In this document: piece after piece, positions 36,318 to 48,600 of the stretch
How positions within the stretch are numbered: the first letter of the stretch is position 1
How the letters are laid out: every line of letters begins with the position of its first letter
Assembly: GCA_026545765.1 (NCBI GenBank)
Contig: CM048841.1
Location: forward strand, 97,049,352-97,113,351
Reading direction: 5' to 3'
Origin: Plantago major
Taxonomy: Eukaryota > Streptophyta > Magnoliopsida > Lamiales > Plantaginaceae
DNA: 64,000 nucleotides
Notes under the pieces: model-generated
Told to the model about the DNA's origin: nothing
What the model saw: the letters and a program-made list of their open reading frames with translations, nothing else
Database searches by the model: none
Position numbers and translations under genes: made by a program

Positions 36318-37329
36318 TGTGGCAACTAAAGTTGCTCAAATGATGATTTCATTGATCTAATGAAAGCGGGTACAATTCTCTAGTCTAATCCTCTGATTCT
36401 AGTCTTCTAAAGCGGCGAACTTGGATCTTCAAATTCTTCATTTAGGATTTATGACTTCAAAGTCGGGCAAATGTCGATGCGAGGGCTTCTTGGCTTGATC
36501 TCGGATCGAATTATGAACTTGGGAGTGTTTAAAGCGAGCGATGACGAACCTCTTGGGGGTTTGATGAACTCCACAAAGAACGCTTCTAGATCGTCGCAGG
36601 ATTTAGCCTTTGATCTTCTTTAGAGGAAGTTTGGCCGACAGGAAACATTTCTCCAAGGGCTTTTGAGCTTGATCTTGGATCCAACACAGCTTTTGGCGAA
36701 GAACGTCAAGAAGGTTGATCGGGCTTTGGCTGAACTTTTGGATTTGATCTTCGTTTGGTAGCGGTTGATCTTCCAATAATGTTTTTTTAAGTGCGCAGGG
36801 GCTTCTTCTTGGATCAAACGGCGACTTCTCTTGGATTCCGGATGAACTTCTTGAGTGCTTGCTCGAACTTCAAGGCGGATCTTAAGAGAAGGATGAGAGG
36901 ATGTGCTCTGGCTCTGGAACTTGTGATCTTCCTGTGGAGCTTCTGGCGTCTCTTCTCTTTTTTGTGTGTTGGAAATGAATGAGGATGCTTTTCTATTTAT
37001 AATGTTTAGAAGAGAATCTTTTCCATATATGTAGGAGGCCCGTTCACATATAGCCCAGTCCATTCATTCACATATAGCCCATGTGATCTATAGCCCAGTC
37101 CATCACATATGGCCCAATTTATTCACATGTAGCCCAATTTACATAATTTACTTTCATGTTGGCCCATGTGACATAATTTGATTTAAATTTATATATTAGA
37201 AAATGATCTAGCAATTTTATTTTAGAATTTAATTTAGTAAAATTCCAAAAATGCTAGAAAATTGTATTTTGTTTTCTAATATATATTTTTGAATGTCACT
37301 TTAGAGTATACGAATTTCGTTCGTCTACA
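36318..37329 (-). repeat. LTR of the gag-only retrotransposon (5' LTR in element sense)
   Basis: 1012 bp partner of 32249-33248 with the same termini. The primer binding site just inside, at about 36300-36317, does not match a tRNA end that I recognise. Confidence 0.9.
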
Positions 37330-37334
37330 ACGAT

Positions 37335-38500
37335 TTCTTCGACCGTGGTAGCATCCAGGGTCGAAAATTCCGGTCATTACTAAGAGTTGTCATTGTTTCA
37401 TGATTGTATGTACGTAGATGATTAGCAAACTGGTTTCATTGATAATTGATCTTGAAAATCATGAGGATGCTGAAACAAAATTTAACCATAATGAATGAGC
37501 ATGGCCTACACACTCCTGGATTAAGGCGACTTAACACGCTCCAAACTTTCCTCCCACCAAAAACTGACCTCTGGGTCAAGAGGGACGGGACACCCGTGTC
37601 CGCACAATAGAGCCAAATTACAAGAGAACATATGGTAAGATCATATTGTCAGACCTGCGGTACACGTTCGTCGGTCTGCTAGGAAAGGCATTATATCCAA
37701 ACTGCGGTACTACTAAATCCTACAAAGTAAGACCGACCTTAGTGACCATCCTTCAAAAAGATCCGGGCTTCCGTCTCTAGTGGGCCTGTCTAACACTCGC
37801 GTGATCTGAACGCGCCACCAGCTTCTGGCACCACACGCCGCGATCTAATAGGGACGACCAACCTCCGATTAACCGGAGTCTAGTCCCCTGGACAATCGCC
37901 TATTAAAAAGGAGCACATTTACTCCTCATTAAGTTAATCAACAACTTGCAATAATCTCTCTAACTCGGTAGGACCGAGCTCTTGTTTCAGTACAAAATGA
38001 ATCTAAACCCTTGCCTATTCTTTGCAGGATTGATCTCACTCAGACACAAGTATTCTCGGTCACCTCACCTAAGCTTTTGGCTATCCACTCCTAGGACAAA
38101 AACTTTATCCGTTGTTGTACCACATCAGTAAGTATTTTTGCCATCTAATTACATCGAATATGGTTTGAAGAAATACAACACATTTGACAGTTCTCCCGCC
38201 TATATATGGAGATATAAATCAGAAGCTAGAGAAGTGGAAAATTATTATCCAGACAAAGTGTATGACTTTTGCATAGCCCCCGTGTCTAGAAACCACCCAC
38301 AACTTGTACTGATTAAGACGAATTACACTAATTTATGTTTGTACATGGAGCATTTTTAACTAGATGGTTTACAAAATTAATTATAACTATTATAACTTTG
38401 GTTTAGGTAAAATATTTGAAGAAAACTCTTTAAGGTGTGAAAATAGGGAAAAATAATGGAAACTCATTTGTATTAATCTCACGGACTAAAAATTCAAATT
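37335..38500. other. Intergenic DNA between the LTR element and HyPRP gene 4
   Basis: The part 37500-37960 is richer in GC than its surroundings and looks like a fragment of a repeat, but has no LTR-like ends or coding signature that I recognise. An open frame at 38138-38359 has no recognised product. No gene is called. Confidence 0.4.
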
Positions 38501-38783
38501 GACAACTCTTAAAATCCAAATAACTCCAAACCCCGTGATCACTTAGCCTTACAATTCCATTTGGAAATCCAGCTTGTCTTGAATTTTATTGATTTTATTC
38601 CAATCTAACTCACATGCATGTACTAATTAAGCAAAAAAGGTTCTCTATTTTCCAAAAAAAATTACAAAATCGTCACAATTTTCACCTATAAAACTCCAAC
38701 TCATTACACATTCTCATCAGACAACATTGAATCCAAACACATTGTACACCACTTCCTCATCCAAGCCACTTTTAACCTTCCCA

Positions 38784-39185
38784 ATGGCTTCAAGAGCTGC
38801 ACTTTTGATCCTCTTCAACATTCTCTTCTTCACCGCGGTATCCTCAACCTCGACCCAATGCCCCCCTGCACCCAAGACCCCTAGCCACCACCACAGACAC
38901 GGCCACGGCCACAAGCATCCTAAAGCCACGTGCCCTAAGGACACCTTAAAGTTGGGAGTATGTGCCAATTTGCTCAATGACTTGGTGAGCATAGTTGTTG
39001 GGACACCACCAAAGACCCCTTGCTGCTCCCTTATCGGTGGCTTGGCCGATCTTGAGGCCGCCGTCTGCCTTTGCACTGCCATCAAGGCCAATGTGTTGGG
39101 TATCAACCTCAATGTGCCAGTCTCACTAAGCTTGCTCTTGAACTATTGTGGCAAGAAAGTTCCCTCTGGATTCCAATGCGCATAA
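38784..39185 (+). CDS. Hybrid proline-rich protein (14-kDa DC2.15-like), copy 4, His-rich spacer
   Basis: Most divergent member of the array: 133 residues, no intron. The signal peptide resembles copies 1-3 ([20 protein letters not shown]). The spacer is shorter, with less proline and a histidine-rich stretch [11 protein letters not shown]. The eight-cysteine domain is nearly identical to the others, from [13 protein letters not shown] to the end. The reading frame extends upstream, but without an ATG, so the start is the ATG at 38784, matching the other copies. TATAAAA at 38687 and the promoter block at 38522. The histidines could bind metal; this is conjecture. Confidence 0.92.
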   Translation: MASRAALLILFNILFFTAVSSTSTQCPPAPKTPSHHHRHGHGHKHPKATCPKDTLKLGVCANLLNDLVSIVVGTPPKTPCCSLIGGLADLEAAVCLCTAIKANVLGINLNVPVSLSLLLNYCGKKVPSGFQCA

Positions 39186-40853
39186 TTCATTTACCATGCA
39201 TGTCCAGATTATCATGGTGGTTTATTGGTTTATTCTACTTCAAAGTGGACGTACTAGTTTTTCTGATTTTGTGCATGTTGCTTGCTTGGTATAGGTTTCA
39301 CTTTTGGACATTAATGTTTTGTATCATGTCCTGTTCTTTGTATCAGTTTGAGTCGAAAGATTGTATATCGGTTGGAGCATTCTTTATACTCATCGCAACA
39401 TTGTAACTCTGTTCGATTAGTTACAAGATTGTTTACTTGATTTTGTGTCATTTTATTTTCCCTCAAATTATATTTAAAAAAAATAATTTTGTCTCTTAAT
39501 TGGGCTCGATCCATATATATGTGGTCACGTACGTGGACTTGACACATGACTTAGCTCCGATACCAGCCACTCCCTTAAAGTGTATATGATGCCGAGTCCA
39601 AACAGATAGTACAAAATTCTATAGTGTTAATTAACGGTACAAACATTTAATAAGACAACTAGACAATATATATAATGTGACACGTTTTTATAGTTTTCTA
39701 TTATTCTCTTTGCTAAAAAAAAATTAACTGGGTAAGAATAAAATAGATATTTCTTTAAAAAGATAGTAACTTACGAGTTTTGTAGTACTAAGAAACTTCA
39801 AGACGGTTGAATTTCTACCTATTATAAATCTATATAAATGACACATTAAGGACATACTTAGAAACTTCTTCGTGAGAGACAATTGACGGAAAAGAAAGTC
39901 CAGAATTCTTTAATGATTCCAGGTTGGGCAGAGAGTAAGTAGTCACAAATTATTACGAGTCTTCGTGTAAGCTCTCTCCCTTGTTCAAATATTAAATAGA
40001 AGTTTTTTGTTTTTTTATTATGATTAAGGGTAAGAAATATGTAAGTGTAAAGAGTAAGAAATATGTAAGTGTAATGGGACATTAGATTGTTAGCTTCTCT
40101 GTTTAGTGGTTTTAATTTTGAGTTTTGTTCGCCTAAAACAATGAGCTAACTCATTATCTAGTTCGTTGTGCGGTATGTGATTGAGGTCCTGTTATTTGTA
40201 ATTTACTATTTTGTTTACCTCCTGATGATATGAATGTCTCATTCTTTCTTATAAAAATAGTAAAGAAGAAACAATGTATGTAGTACTATTGATAAAGAGA
40301 TTTGAGTTTTTTTTTTTTCCATTAATTAAGATTATAGTAGCAACTCATTTAAGGGTTTATCGCCTTGTATATCGTTCGTGAATTAGTTGTGTGAGCCATT
40401 ATTATGATTAGGGTTTTAGTCGAGTACTAAATAGGTACGGAATTTTGCTACCTTAGAATCGTAATAGCTACCGCCCCTCCGTTCGCGGGGGTTCGGTTGC
40501 CAGCTCCCACTCATCATGAGCTCACCAAGTTCCTTCATCAGTAACTGAAGTAGTCAAATAGAAAACCAGTAATGTGAAACAAATTATACTTGGAGTGAAA
40601 TCGATCTGTTTCGCTTAAAGTTGACTACTTGTTATTTTATGTGAAATTAATCAATTGAAAGTTGAAATATTCTAGTACAATAAAAAGTCAATAGGTGTGT
40701 AATAATAATTAAATAGTATTAAATTCATGCAAACTAAAAATCTGATATTGATGCCAGTCATTTTCAGGCGACTAATAAGTCTTTAGAATTAAACTCACAA
40801 GTCCATAGGTTATATTTATAATGCATATGATTGACTTGAAAATAGACTCTCTC

Positions 40854-40859
40854 AAAAAA

Positions 40860-40949
<90 letters not shown>
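40854..40949. repeat. A-run followed by (AT)n microsatellite
   Basis: About 24 A residues followed by some 36 AT units. Likely polymorphic in length. Confidence 0.95.
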
Positions 40950-40952
<3 letters not shown>

Positions 40953-41692
40953 ACTAGAATTTGGATTTGTGTAGCAGTAGTGTGTAATTGGTAATTAAAT
41001 GCACTTATTTGCAGGTTGGTAGGTAACCTTATGTTTGTTTTTAAGTTTGAATCCGTGACTAAGAAGAGGATATTAGTTCTATTTTTTAACAAGCAGAGCC
41101 GTTCTTGAGGATAACGGATAACCATAATAAGTTATTATTGATACGCTGTGAATATATATTTTACATTTGAATCCTACATGTATAGGGATAAGGAAGTTTT
41201 CCAAAGTTGAAGGATTCAATAATAGACCATATAGTTTACTTTAGAGTTATAAATATTCTGAATTTTTTTGTAGGGTTGGATATTTATCTTAAGCTAGGGT
41301 GGTCCAATAGTTTGTACCACATTGAAGCTAGTGAGGAAATTTTATTCATCCTCGGTTGTAGGTACAAAAATTCCCATTATCTTTTAAAGCAAAAACAAAG
41401 GCTATGACACTATCATCCTACATTCTCTTATCCGAATCTATATTATTAGAGTTGCTATAAATAGTATGCCGATCTAGAGGGGCTTGTATCACTTCCCATA
41501 ATTTAATTGAGATAAACCTCTCTTTTTTTTTAATTGTGTAAATGTATTATATAATAAATGTTTTTTTTTTCTTTCTTTCGTTTCATATGGTGTGGTATTA
41601 CCCCAATTACTAATATGGCGATGATATGGAACAAGTCAAGAAGATTTTGAGCTAACATTGGGCTGTTGTCATTTAGATTGGCACGTTATATT

Positions 41693-41930
41693 TTTATTAC
41701 TTGTATTCATTATCTTGCTAGAGTTCCATAATCTTATTTTGAAGTGCAAAACATTAGACTTATGTTCTTTGGATTTTCATCTTGGGCTTGTTTTGTTGCC
41801 TTTTAGATTGCATGTTACACGTTACAATTATACTTTTGCTATTTGTATTCATTAGCTAGCTAGAGTTCCATAATCTTGTTTGTAAGTGCAAAACTTTAGA
41901 CTTATGTTCTTTGGATTTTCATCCATGTAC
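41693..41930. repeat. About 142-bp tandem duplication
   Basis: TTGTATTCATTA...CTAGAGTTCCATAATCTT occurs at 41701 and 41843, each followed by CTTATGTTCTTTGGATTTTC. Two imperfect copies, non-coding. Confidence 0.75.
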
Positions 41931-43102
41931 CTTTTTGATAGTTTGATTACTTTCGTTTCTATCCAGCAATTCTACGTCGTTGGAGGCTTTTTTTTTTTTT
42001 TTTTTTTTTTCATTTTTATAGTTTCTGCTCCATATTAATCGAAACCCGACTGTTTCTAATTGTACTATTTTCACGAGGTGTCGGACTCAAATCCATCACA
42101 TTTTGTTATAATTCAATCGTGTTATAAACGATGAAAAATGTATAAAAATTTACGATACGGAGAAAATACTAAATTTTCCTTAAATAGAAAGCATATTTGA
42201 GTACCTCTTGAATGATGGCCATAATAGCTGAATAATGTAGGTGGTGTATTAATCCATCAAACATCCCCGGCTGCCGGCTATCTATGTTCATCAATGTGTC
42301 CTTTTCCCTTGTCACCCACCTTGCCGCACTGTCCTTCTCTCTCTTTGCGTGTCTCTTTCATTTTTAGTAGTCTCCGGAACTCGAATTCGCAGAGCTTCAT
42401 ACATTATCATTTTTAACAGTCCTATGGAAGATCGTGCTTTATTCAATTTAAGTTACTAGGCAACCAACAAATAATAAACAATCTTACACATTTATATTAT
42501 TGTATTTACTTTAAATTTTCACCTAAAATTATGCATCAATCATTTACATTCAACCATCTTATATGAAGTTTTTCGGAACTGTGGGAGTATTTTGTGGACG
42601 CAGCCATCCCTAAATTAAAATCGAAACCTACAAAATACAGAACAAAAGGATAATGGTTCAATAGAAATTGTACCAATCAAATCATCACCTATCAATTTAA
42701 TAGTACGTACTATCCATTATTAAGCATTTATGCCATTCCAAACAACAATAAATTTATTATATTTAATACTAATATAGAATGAATCACTTTTCCAATATGT
42801 CAGTATTTTAGAGATATGGTAAACCATCATACATTTAACCACAAGTATTACGGATATGTTCAAAACTGAATTATCATCTATCTTCTGAGTTTGATGCATT
42901 TATTTTTAAAATAAAACAGTTACATAAACGCATAGTTATAGCTGATATATTAAGCTTGTCCATAAAGCTTATAAAAAATATGGTAGCTGATTTGTTTTTA
43001 TATACCATATTTAACTAAACTAGTTTTGTTAAACACATCCGGCATGTTTAATTAAAATCGTGTTTATAAATGCAAGCAATAGCGATTCATATTAGTCATT
43101 AA

Positions 43103-43313
43103 GTCTATGTTCTCTTCAACTTCATTCGATTCGATTCGATTTCTTGAACTTATATTGTTGGCTTCATTCGATTCGATTCCGATTCGATTGATTCAAGAAT
43201 TTGATTGAAAAAACGAGCCTTAATTATATTTTATACTATTGATTCGATTCGATTCAATTGATTCGATTCGATTTAGTTCGATTCAATAAATTTTAGTTGA
43301 AGAGAACATAGCC
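43103..43313. mobile_element. Tourist-like (PIF/Harbinger) MITE, 211 bp
   Basis: Inverted termini GTCTATGTTCTCTTCAACT (left) and GGCTATGTTCTCTTCAACT (right, complement), one mismatch. Flanked by a 3-bp TAA duplication (43100-43102, 43314-43316). The interior is a simple CGATTCGATT repeat in both orientations. Confidence 0.85.
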
Positions 43314-44105
43314 TAATTTATGTTTCGTACAGTATAGCGAAATTCAGAACAATCCATGCTTAAACACCATGCTTGCTTATAACTCAACATTATGAATCTG
43401 ACTTTCATCCAATGTACTCCTCATAATGTCTTTTAATCCATAATACAAATTCTAATGTCTGCTAAACATAATTTAATATAGATTTATATTATACTCCTCC
43501 GTCCCAAATCCATTTACCCGTATTCCATTTTGGACCGTCACAAATTCAATTATACATTTCTTTAATGGGAAATCTAGCTCATACTTTATTCACTATCTAT
43601 CATACTTTATTCAATTTCTTCCCTACTTTATTCAATTTATTTCCTACTTTATTACCATCTCTTCTACTTTATTCACTTGGGGATTTCAATTGTGAGATAG
43701 TAGTCAACCGTTAAGAATTAATCTCAACCGTTGATTTTATAGACGACTACTCTTTACTATTGTACGACAACTCAATAGTAGTCGTACTACTTAATTGACC
43801 AATTTACCCATTGAGTTTTATTTTAATATATCATGTATACATCAAATTTAAAGTAAACAATTAACCTTAATATTAACTTTTAAAAATTAACCCACTATAT
43901 AGCTAAACAATTATTTATTCCCAACTCTACGGGTGGATAACTCTAGAGGTTTTCTTTTTTCAGTCTTATAAATTATTTTTGCCAATACATATTTTTGCTC
44001 CATCATCAGTTCAACAATCTGAATCAGACCCATCAAAAATCAATTATCTCTTCCCAACTCTTCAAACGTCTCCACTCTTCATCATCAGTGCAACAACCTA
44101 AATAA

Positions 44106-44362
44106 TAATTCCTCCATTTCAGAAAAATTGTTATATTTTACTATTATGGTCATTGTCTCGTTTGTAGCGATTTCTTCTTAAACGATATTAATAAATAAAT
44201 TATTAAAATTATATAATGAAAATTTAGTAATTAAAATTTTATTATATGATTTTATTAAATTATTTACTATTATCGTTTATGAGTAATTTGTGGTCAAACT
44301 CGAAAACAGTTGACTGATCAAAGTTTAAATGTAACAATTTCAGAGAAATGAAGGGAGTAAAA
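44106..44362. mobile_element. Stowaway-like MITE (diverged), third nesting level
   Basis: Begins ATTCCTCCATTTCAGAAAAA and ends AATTTCAGAGAAATGAAGGGAG, imperfect inverted repeats, with TA-like flanks. About 255 bp, AT-rich. Lies within the 43679-45181 element. Confidence 0.65.
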
Positions 44363-44691
44363 TTTATCCTCAATTCAATTCAAGAAACTTAATTCCCCAA
44401 GAACCTTAATTTCTCAATTACAATTTCTTGCTGGATATTTCAGTGTATATACATTAGACAGACAATCTCTCTTCTCTCTCTTTCTGAGACAAGCATACAA
44501 AGACCTTTGTCCATACATACTTACATCCACCTACACTCATGTGTTGTTTTCCACTGTAGTAAGCCAAAAACATGTTTATCTTCTTAATTTGCTCTCACTG
44601 TATATATTCGTGTGTTTACAACTAGAAAACATTCACTCACAACTTCTAGTTCAAAAACATCTATAGAGTGAGTTTGAACCTACAAGTTATA

Positions 44692-44943
44692 CTCCCTCCG
44701 TTCCATAACTTTCTTTCCATTTTTTCATTTTGAGCGTTCCATTAAAAACTTTTCATTTCCTTTTATGAAAACCCACTATCTCCATTATTAATATTTTAAT
44801 TTCTCTCTTTCATACTTTTTCAATTCTTTTTCTTACTTTTTACTATACACTTACTACTTCATCTATATAAACCCGTTTTTTACTCAAATTTCTTAAAATT
44901 TGTACAAAAACAAAATGGAAAGAAATTGGTGGAATGGAGGGAG
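44692..44943. mobile_element. Stowaway-type MITE, third nesting level
   Basis: Inverted ends CTCCCTCCGTTCCAT / GGTGGAATGGAGGGAG flanked by TA (44690-44691, 44944-44945). 252 bp. Lies within the 43679-45181 element. Confidence 0.85.
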
Positions 44944-45289
44944 TATTAATTAATAAAAAATTTATAATTAAATGAGGGTGTTGCCGGAACTCCGGGGAGG
45001 ATGCCGGAAGTTCGGGGGTGGCCGCCGGTGGCTGCAAATAATAAACTAACCCTTTTTTTTTTTTAATGAAAGTGTCTAATGGTAAAAGATTAATTAAAGG
45101 GTATATTTGACAAACAATTTAGAGTACGACTACTATCTCATTTTAACTGTGTATGAGTACTATCTCATGGTAGAAAATTCCTATTCAATTTTTTCTTAAA
45201 ATTTGTGTCCGGTCCCACGGGTAATTGAAATCGGGACGGAGAGAGTATCAATGTGTGTCTATATATCCACGCTTTAGGATTCAAGTCAG

Positions 45290-45667
45290 ACTAGCAAATG
45301 TATTCTAAACACACGATATTTGAAGTTAACGGTTCCGAATGCAGTATATATATTAGTCTTGTATGTATCTACGAAAATAAAAAATTACTGAAGCTGGTCT
45401 TCGCTTCTTCAACTTGTTTTCTTCTTCTCCTTCTTCTTCTTCTTCTTCCGATCTCCTTCTTCTCTTCCTTTTTTCCAATTTCTTTCAACGCAAGTCCATT
45501 TTCTTCTTATCATTCCCTCTCTTCACTTCTCCAGTACGTACACTCAAACCACACACACAAGCCACTTACAATTGCTTCACGTATATATTGTTGTATAGAT
45601 AAGAGCTAATTTGGGATTTCACTAAAACAAGAAAAGAGCTAATTTGGGGCAGTTTTATTGAGCAAAA
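45290..45667 (+). promoter_or_regulatory. Upstream region and leader of the MAPKKK gene
   Basis: A CTTCTTCTT-rich pyrimidine tract at 45417-45470, typical of plant promoters and 5' leaders, precedes the start ATG by about 200 bp. No clear TATA box was fixed. The small open frames here follow from the CTT repeats. Confidence 0.45.
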
Positions 45668-48600
45668 ATGCCAGCTTGGTGGGATAAAATATCTGGGAAG
45701 AGCAAAGAATCGGACAACTCAGCTCCTTCTTCAGTGAAGAACAGAAAGATAAAGAAAGTGAAAGAGAATGAGACCAATAAAGCAAGGAGCTTTGATGGAG
45801 CTTTGTTGAGCAATTCCGATTCTGGTAATGGAAATTCATCTGGGTTTGCCGGGTTTGATTCGTCTTCCTCTTTGGATAGAGGGCACCCTTTGCCTAGGCC
45901 TAATAGTGGCTTGTCGGCCAGCGATCTGGATCCGGGTCATGGTTCCGGGTCGGGCTCTGTTTCCAGTGTAAACTCCTCGGGTTCGTCTGATGACAATCAT
46001 ACTTCTCGTTCTGATCATACTGCTTTTAGGTTTGTTCATCATTTCTTCAATTCTTGGCATTAAAGTTTTGATTTTTATTTGTTATATATATGCTTGTTTG
46101 TGTTATTATGATTGCAAATTTCAATTGATTCAATTAGACTGTTTATGAGCTGTGTTTCTTTGATATACGCTAGAATTGTGTAAGAGAGAAATGAAAGAAC
46201 AAATTTTCGGTTTTCGATTTGGGTGCCGAAATGAAATGTTGCTTACTGAGTTGAGCGTGTTGTTTCTAAAACGGATTAGTTAATGTGGAGTTATCTGTTT
46301 CTATAGCAGAGGGCACGTTGAGAACATATTAAGTCCTTCGTTACGAAGCCCGGCTCGGGGATCAAACACCAGCCCCTCGTCGCCTCTTCATGGACGGCTT
46401 AGTCGTATTAGTTTGGATTCTCCAATGACCAGAAGGGACGACGAAAGGAGTGCGTGCCATAGGCTGCCCCTTCCGCCTGGCTCGCCTACTAGTCCTTCTC
46501 TAGCGACTCCGTCTCCGCGAAGTTCTGCTACTGTCGAAAATTCTAGTACGAGGTGTTCTAGATGGAGAAAAGGGAAGCTTTTAGGAAGAGGCACGTTTGG
46601 TCATGTTTACCTCGGTTTTAACAGGTACTGGGACTAATCTGGAATGATTTCTCAGTATTGTTTCTAAATTGAGAACATCAACATTGTACTGAGGGCTGAA
46701 ATTTTGGAAGCGACAGAATACAAAAGATTATTTAGGAAATTTTATTCATTTACTGATTGTTGGTTCAAACATATTGGTGAACTCATGTGTCTACATTGGC
46801 AGTCAAAATGGGCAGATGTGTGCAATTAAAGAAGTTAAAGTTGTTTCGGATGATCAGTCGTCGAAAGAAAGTCTTAAACAACTGAATCAGGTAATCCTGA
46901 AGTTTGGCTTATTGATCTAATATTGTGCCTGATCCAGTTTATACGTTTCTTTCCAGATTCGGGGCCAATTTATCCTTTGGTGACTTATTTATTGTTTTTT
47001 ATTTTTATTCCAGGAGATAACCTTACTAAGTCAACTTTCTCATCCAAACATTGTCCAATACTATGGAAGTGATCTGGTATTTATTTTCAGTTTACTTCAA
47101 TCTCATCATGTAACCTTTTTTCTGACTTGCACACCTGATGAGTTGTTGCCAAAACTATAAGTGTGCATCTTGTAATTATGCTCATCTCATTTCCAGAGTG
47201 AAGAAAGATTATCAGTTTATTTGGAGTACGTTTCTGGAGGTTCTATCCACAAATTACTGCAAGAGTATGGATCCTTTGGGGAACCTGTTATACAAAATTA
47301 CACTAGAAAGATTCTCTCAGGTCTCGCTTACTTGCATGGAAGAAATACAGTTCACAGGTATTAGTGTGAATCCTCCGCGATCTCCTCCTTCCTTTCTGTG
47401 AAGTTCTCATATTTTGAGGCCTCGTTTCTTCCCTGCAGGGATATCAAAGGGGCCAACATTTTAGTGGATCCTAATGGCGAAATCAAAGTTGCTGATTTTG
47501 GCATGGCAAAGCATGTATGTGTCTGCTTATATATGTTTCAATATTCGGGATAGAATAACACCCATCAAATTTTAATTCTTAACATCCTTAGTTAACCAAA
47601 ACTGAATGTATGATGTATCATTCTACTTGATATATTATTTCTTCTGTAAGGTTTAAATTTTTATGTTTATATGCACTATCACTTAGCAAATCCTAACATC
47701 GTTTATTATGCCCTTAGGCCCTTGCAATAATTTCCCAATTTCCCAAACAGCTTATGGCAAGTAGCCATTTTTTCTGTAAATTCACATGGGAATTGAGTCC
47801 TTATCGTCAAGTAGATAGATTTACATGATAAGTTTTCTAATTTCGTGTAGAAAATAACAATTTAGGTGGTTTTCGATGCAAGTGGTAGTGCTACATGTGT
47901 TTGAAAGGGAAGAAAATGAGTTGAGAAGACTCTTCTCTCATTTCAAGACCTCATCTGCATTTTAACCATATATATCCATTACCCATACATTTCCAAATCA
48001 AGCAATCATGTAACCAACCCTTGCAATTCTAACCCGTAAGCTTCCAAATCACTCATTGAAGTAATGGGAGTTGCACAAATTATATCCTCATTAATTTAAG
48101 GATTTCAAAATCTGATGGCGGGCTACAATTGGACTCATTACTAGTGTTTGTTAGACCTTCAATAAAATTTCTAAATCTACTTGAATCACTGGACTGATTA
48201 GCTTGATTACCACAAATGGTATCTTTAAGCTATACTTCTAGTACTAATTGCCCGGGAACCTTACCTTTTCAGAAACTAATTGGATGGGAACATTGATCCA
48301 TGATTGCCAGTCTTGTTTTCTTACAAGTCCCTCCTACTTAATGAGAAAATCATCATGGGATTTTTTTCATTCTAAAATGGCATCTGTTGAATGTAATGTA
48401 GACATGAGGTCGATTATAAGGAGAAAAGAATGTGATAATTTGTTTTTGTATAAACACACTATTTATTATGCACATACATATGCATCCTGTATTCACATAT
48501 CATGTGCGAGCCATAGATAAATGTACTATTGGTTTGATATCTAGCATTGATGGATGTAATTCTTTGATACTATAATGTATGTGTTTGTATTTGACAGATA

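Larger units (their letters stand above)
32249..37329 (-). mobile_element. Gag-only LTR retrotransposon (TR-GAG-like), 5.1 kb, minus orientation
   Basis: Two LTRs (32249-33248 and 36318-37329) enclose a 3.1-kb interior. A perfect 5-bp duplication ACGAT flanks the element (32244-32248, 37330-37334). LTR ends are TGT...ACA. The interior encodes only Ty3-type gag fragments on the minus strand; protease, reverse transcriptase and integrase are absent. This fits the described TR-GAG class, which depends on enzymes from other elements. The LTRs differ by many substitutions and indels, so the insertion is much older than the copia element at 54315. Confidence 0.85.
39186..43099. other. Gene-poor intergenic region
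   Basis: AT-rich DNA with no supported gene. It holds an A-run plus AT microsatellite at 40854-40949, a tandem duplication at about 41693-41930, and a T-run at 41988-42010. Short open frames, such as 40772-41125 minus, are produced by the microsatellite. Confidence 0.6.
43679..45181. mobile_element. MULE-type non-autonomous element nested in a Stowaway MITE
   Basis: Left end GGGGATTTCAATTGTGAGATAG; right end complement GGAATTTTCTACCATGAGATAG, so imperfect inverted termini share GAGATAGTA. The flanks are TATTCACTT (43670-43678) and TATTCAATT (45182-45190), a 9-bp duplication with one mismatch. Contains two further MITEs. No transposase seen. Confidence 0.72.
43494..45245. mobile_element. Stowaway-type MITE split by a nested insertion
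   Basis: The left part (43494-43678) starts CTCCTCCGTCCC and carries the family TACTTTATTCA repeats. The right part (45182-45245) ends GGGACGGAGAGAG. TA flanks both outer ends. Together the parts have the normal length, about 240 bp; the 1.5 kb between them is a separate element. Confidence 0.85.

Noticed and set aside
37500..37960. Possible solo LTR or gene fragment with raised GC content
   Set aside because: No TG...CA ends with a target duplication, and no protein motif in any frame; left as unassigned.
38727..38783. Upstream extension of HyPRP copy 4
   Set aside because: The extension has no ATG; the first ATG, at 38784, matches the start and signal peptide of the other copies.
40440..40560. 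Short GC-rich stretch that briefly resembled an RNA gene
   Set aside because: No tRNA cloverleaf, rRNA match or snoRNA box could be made out.
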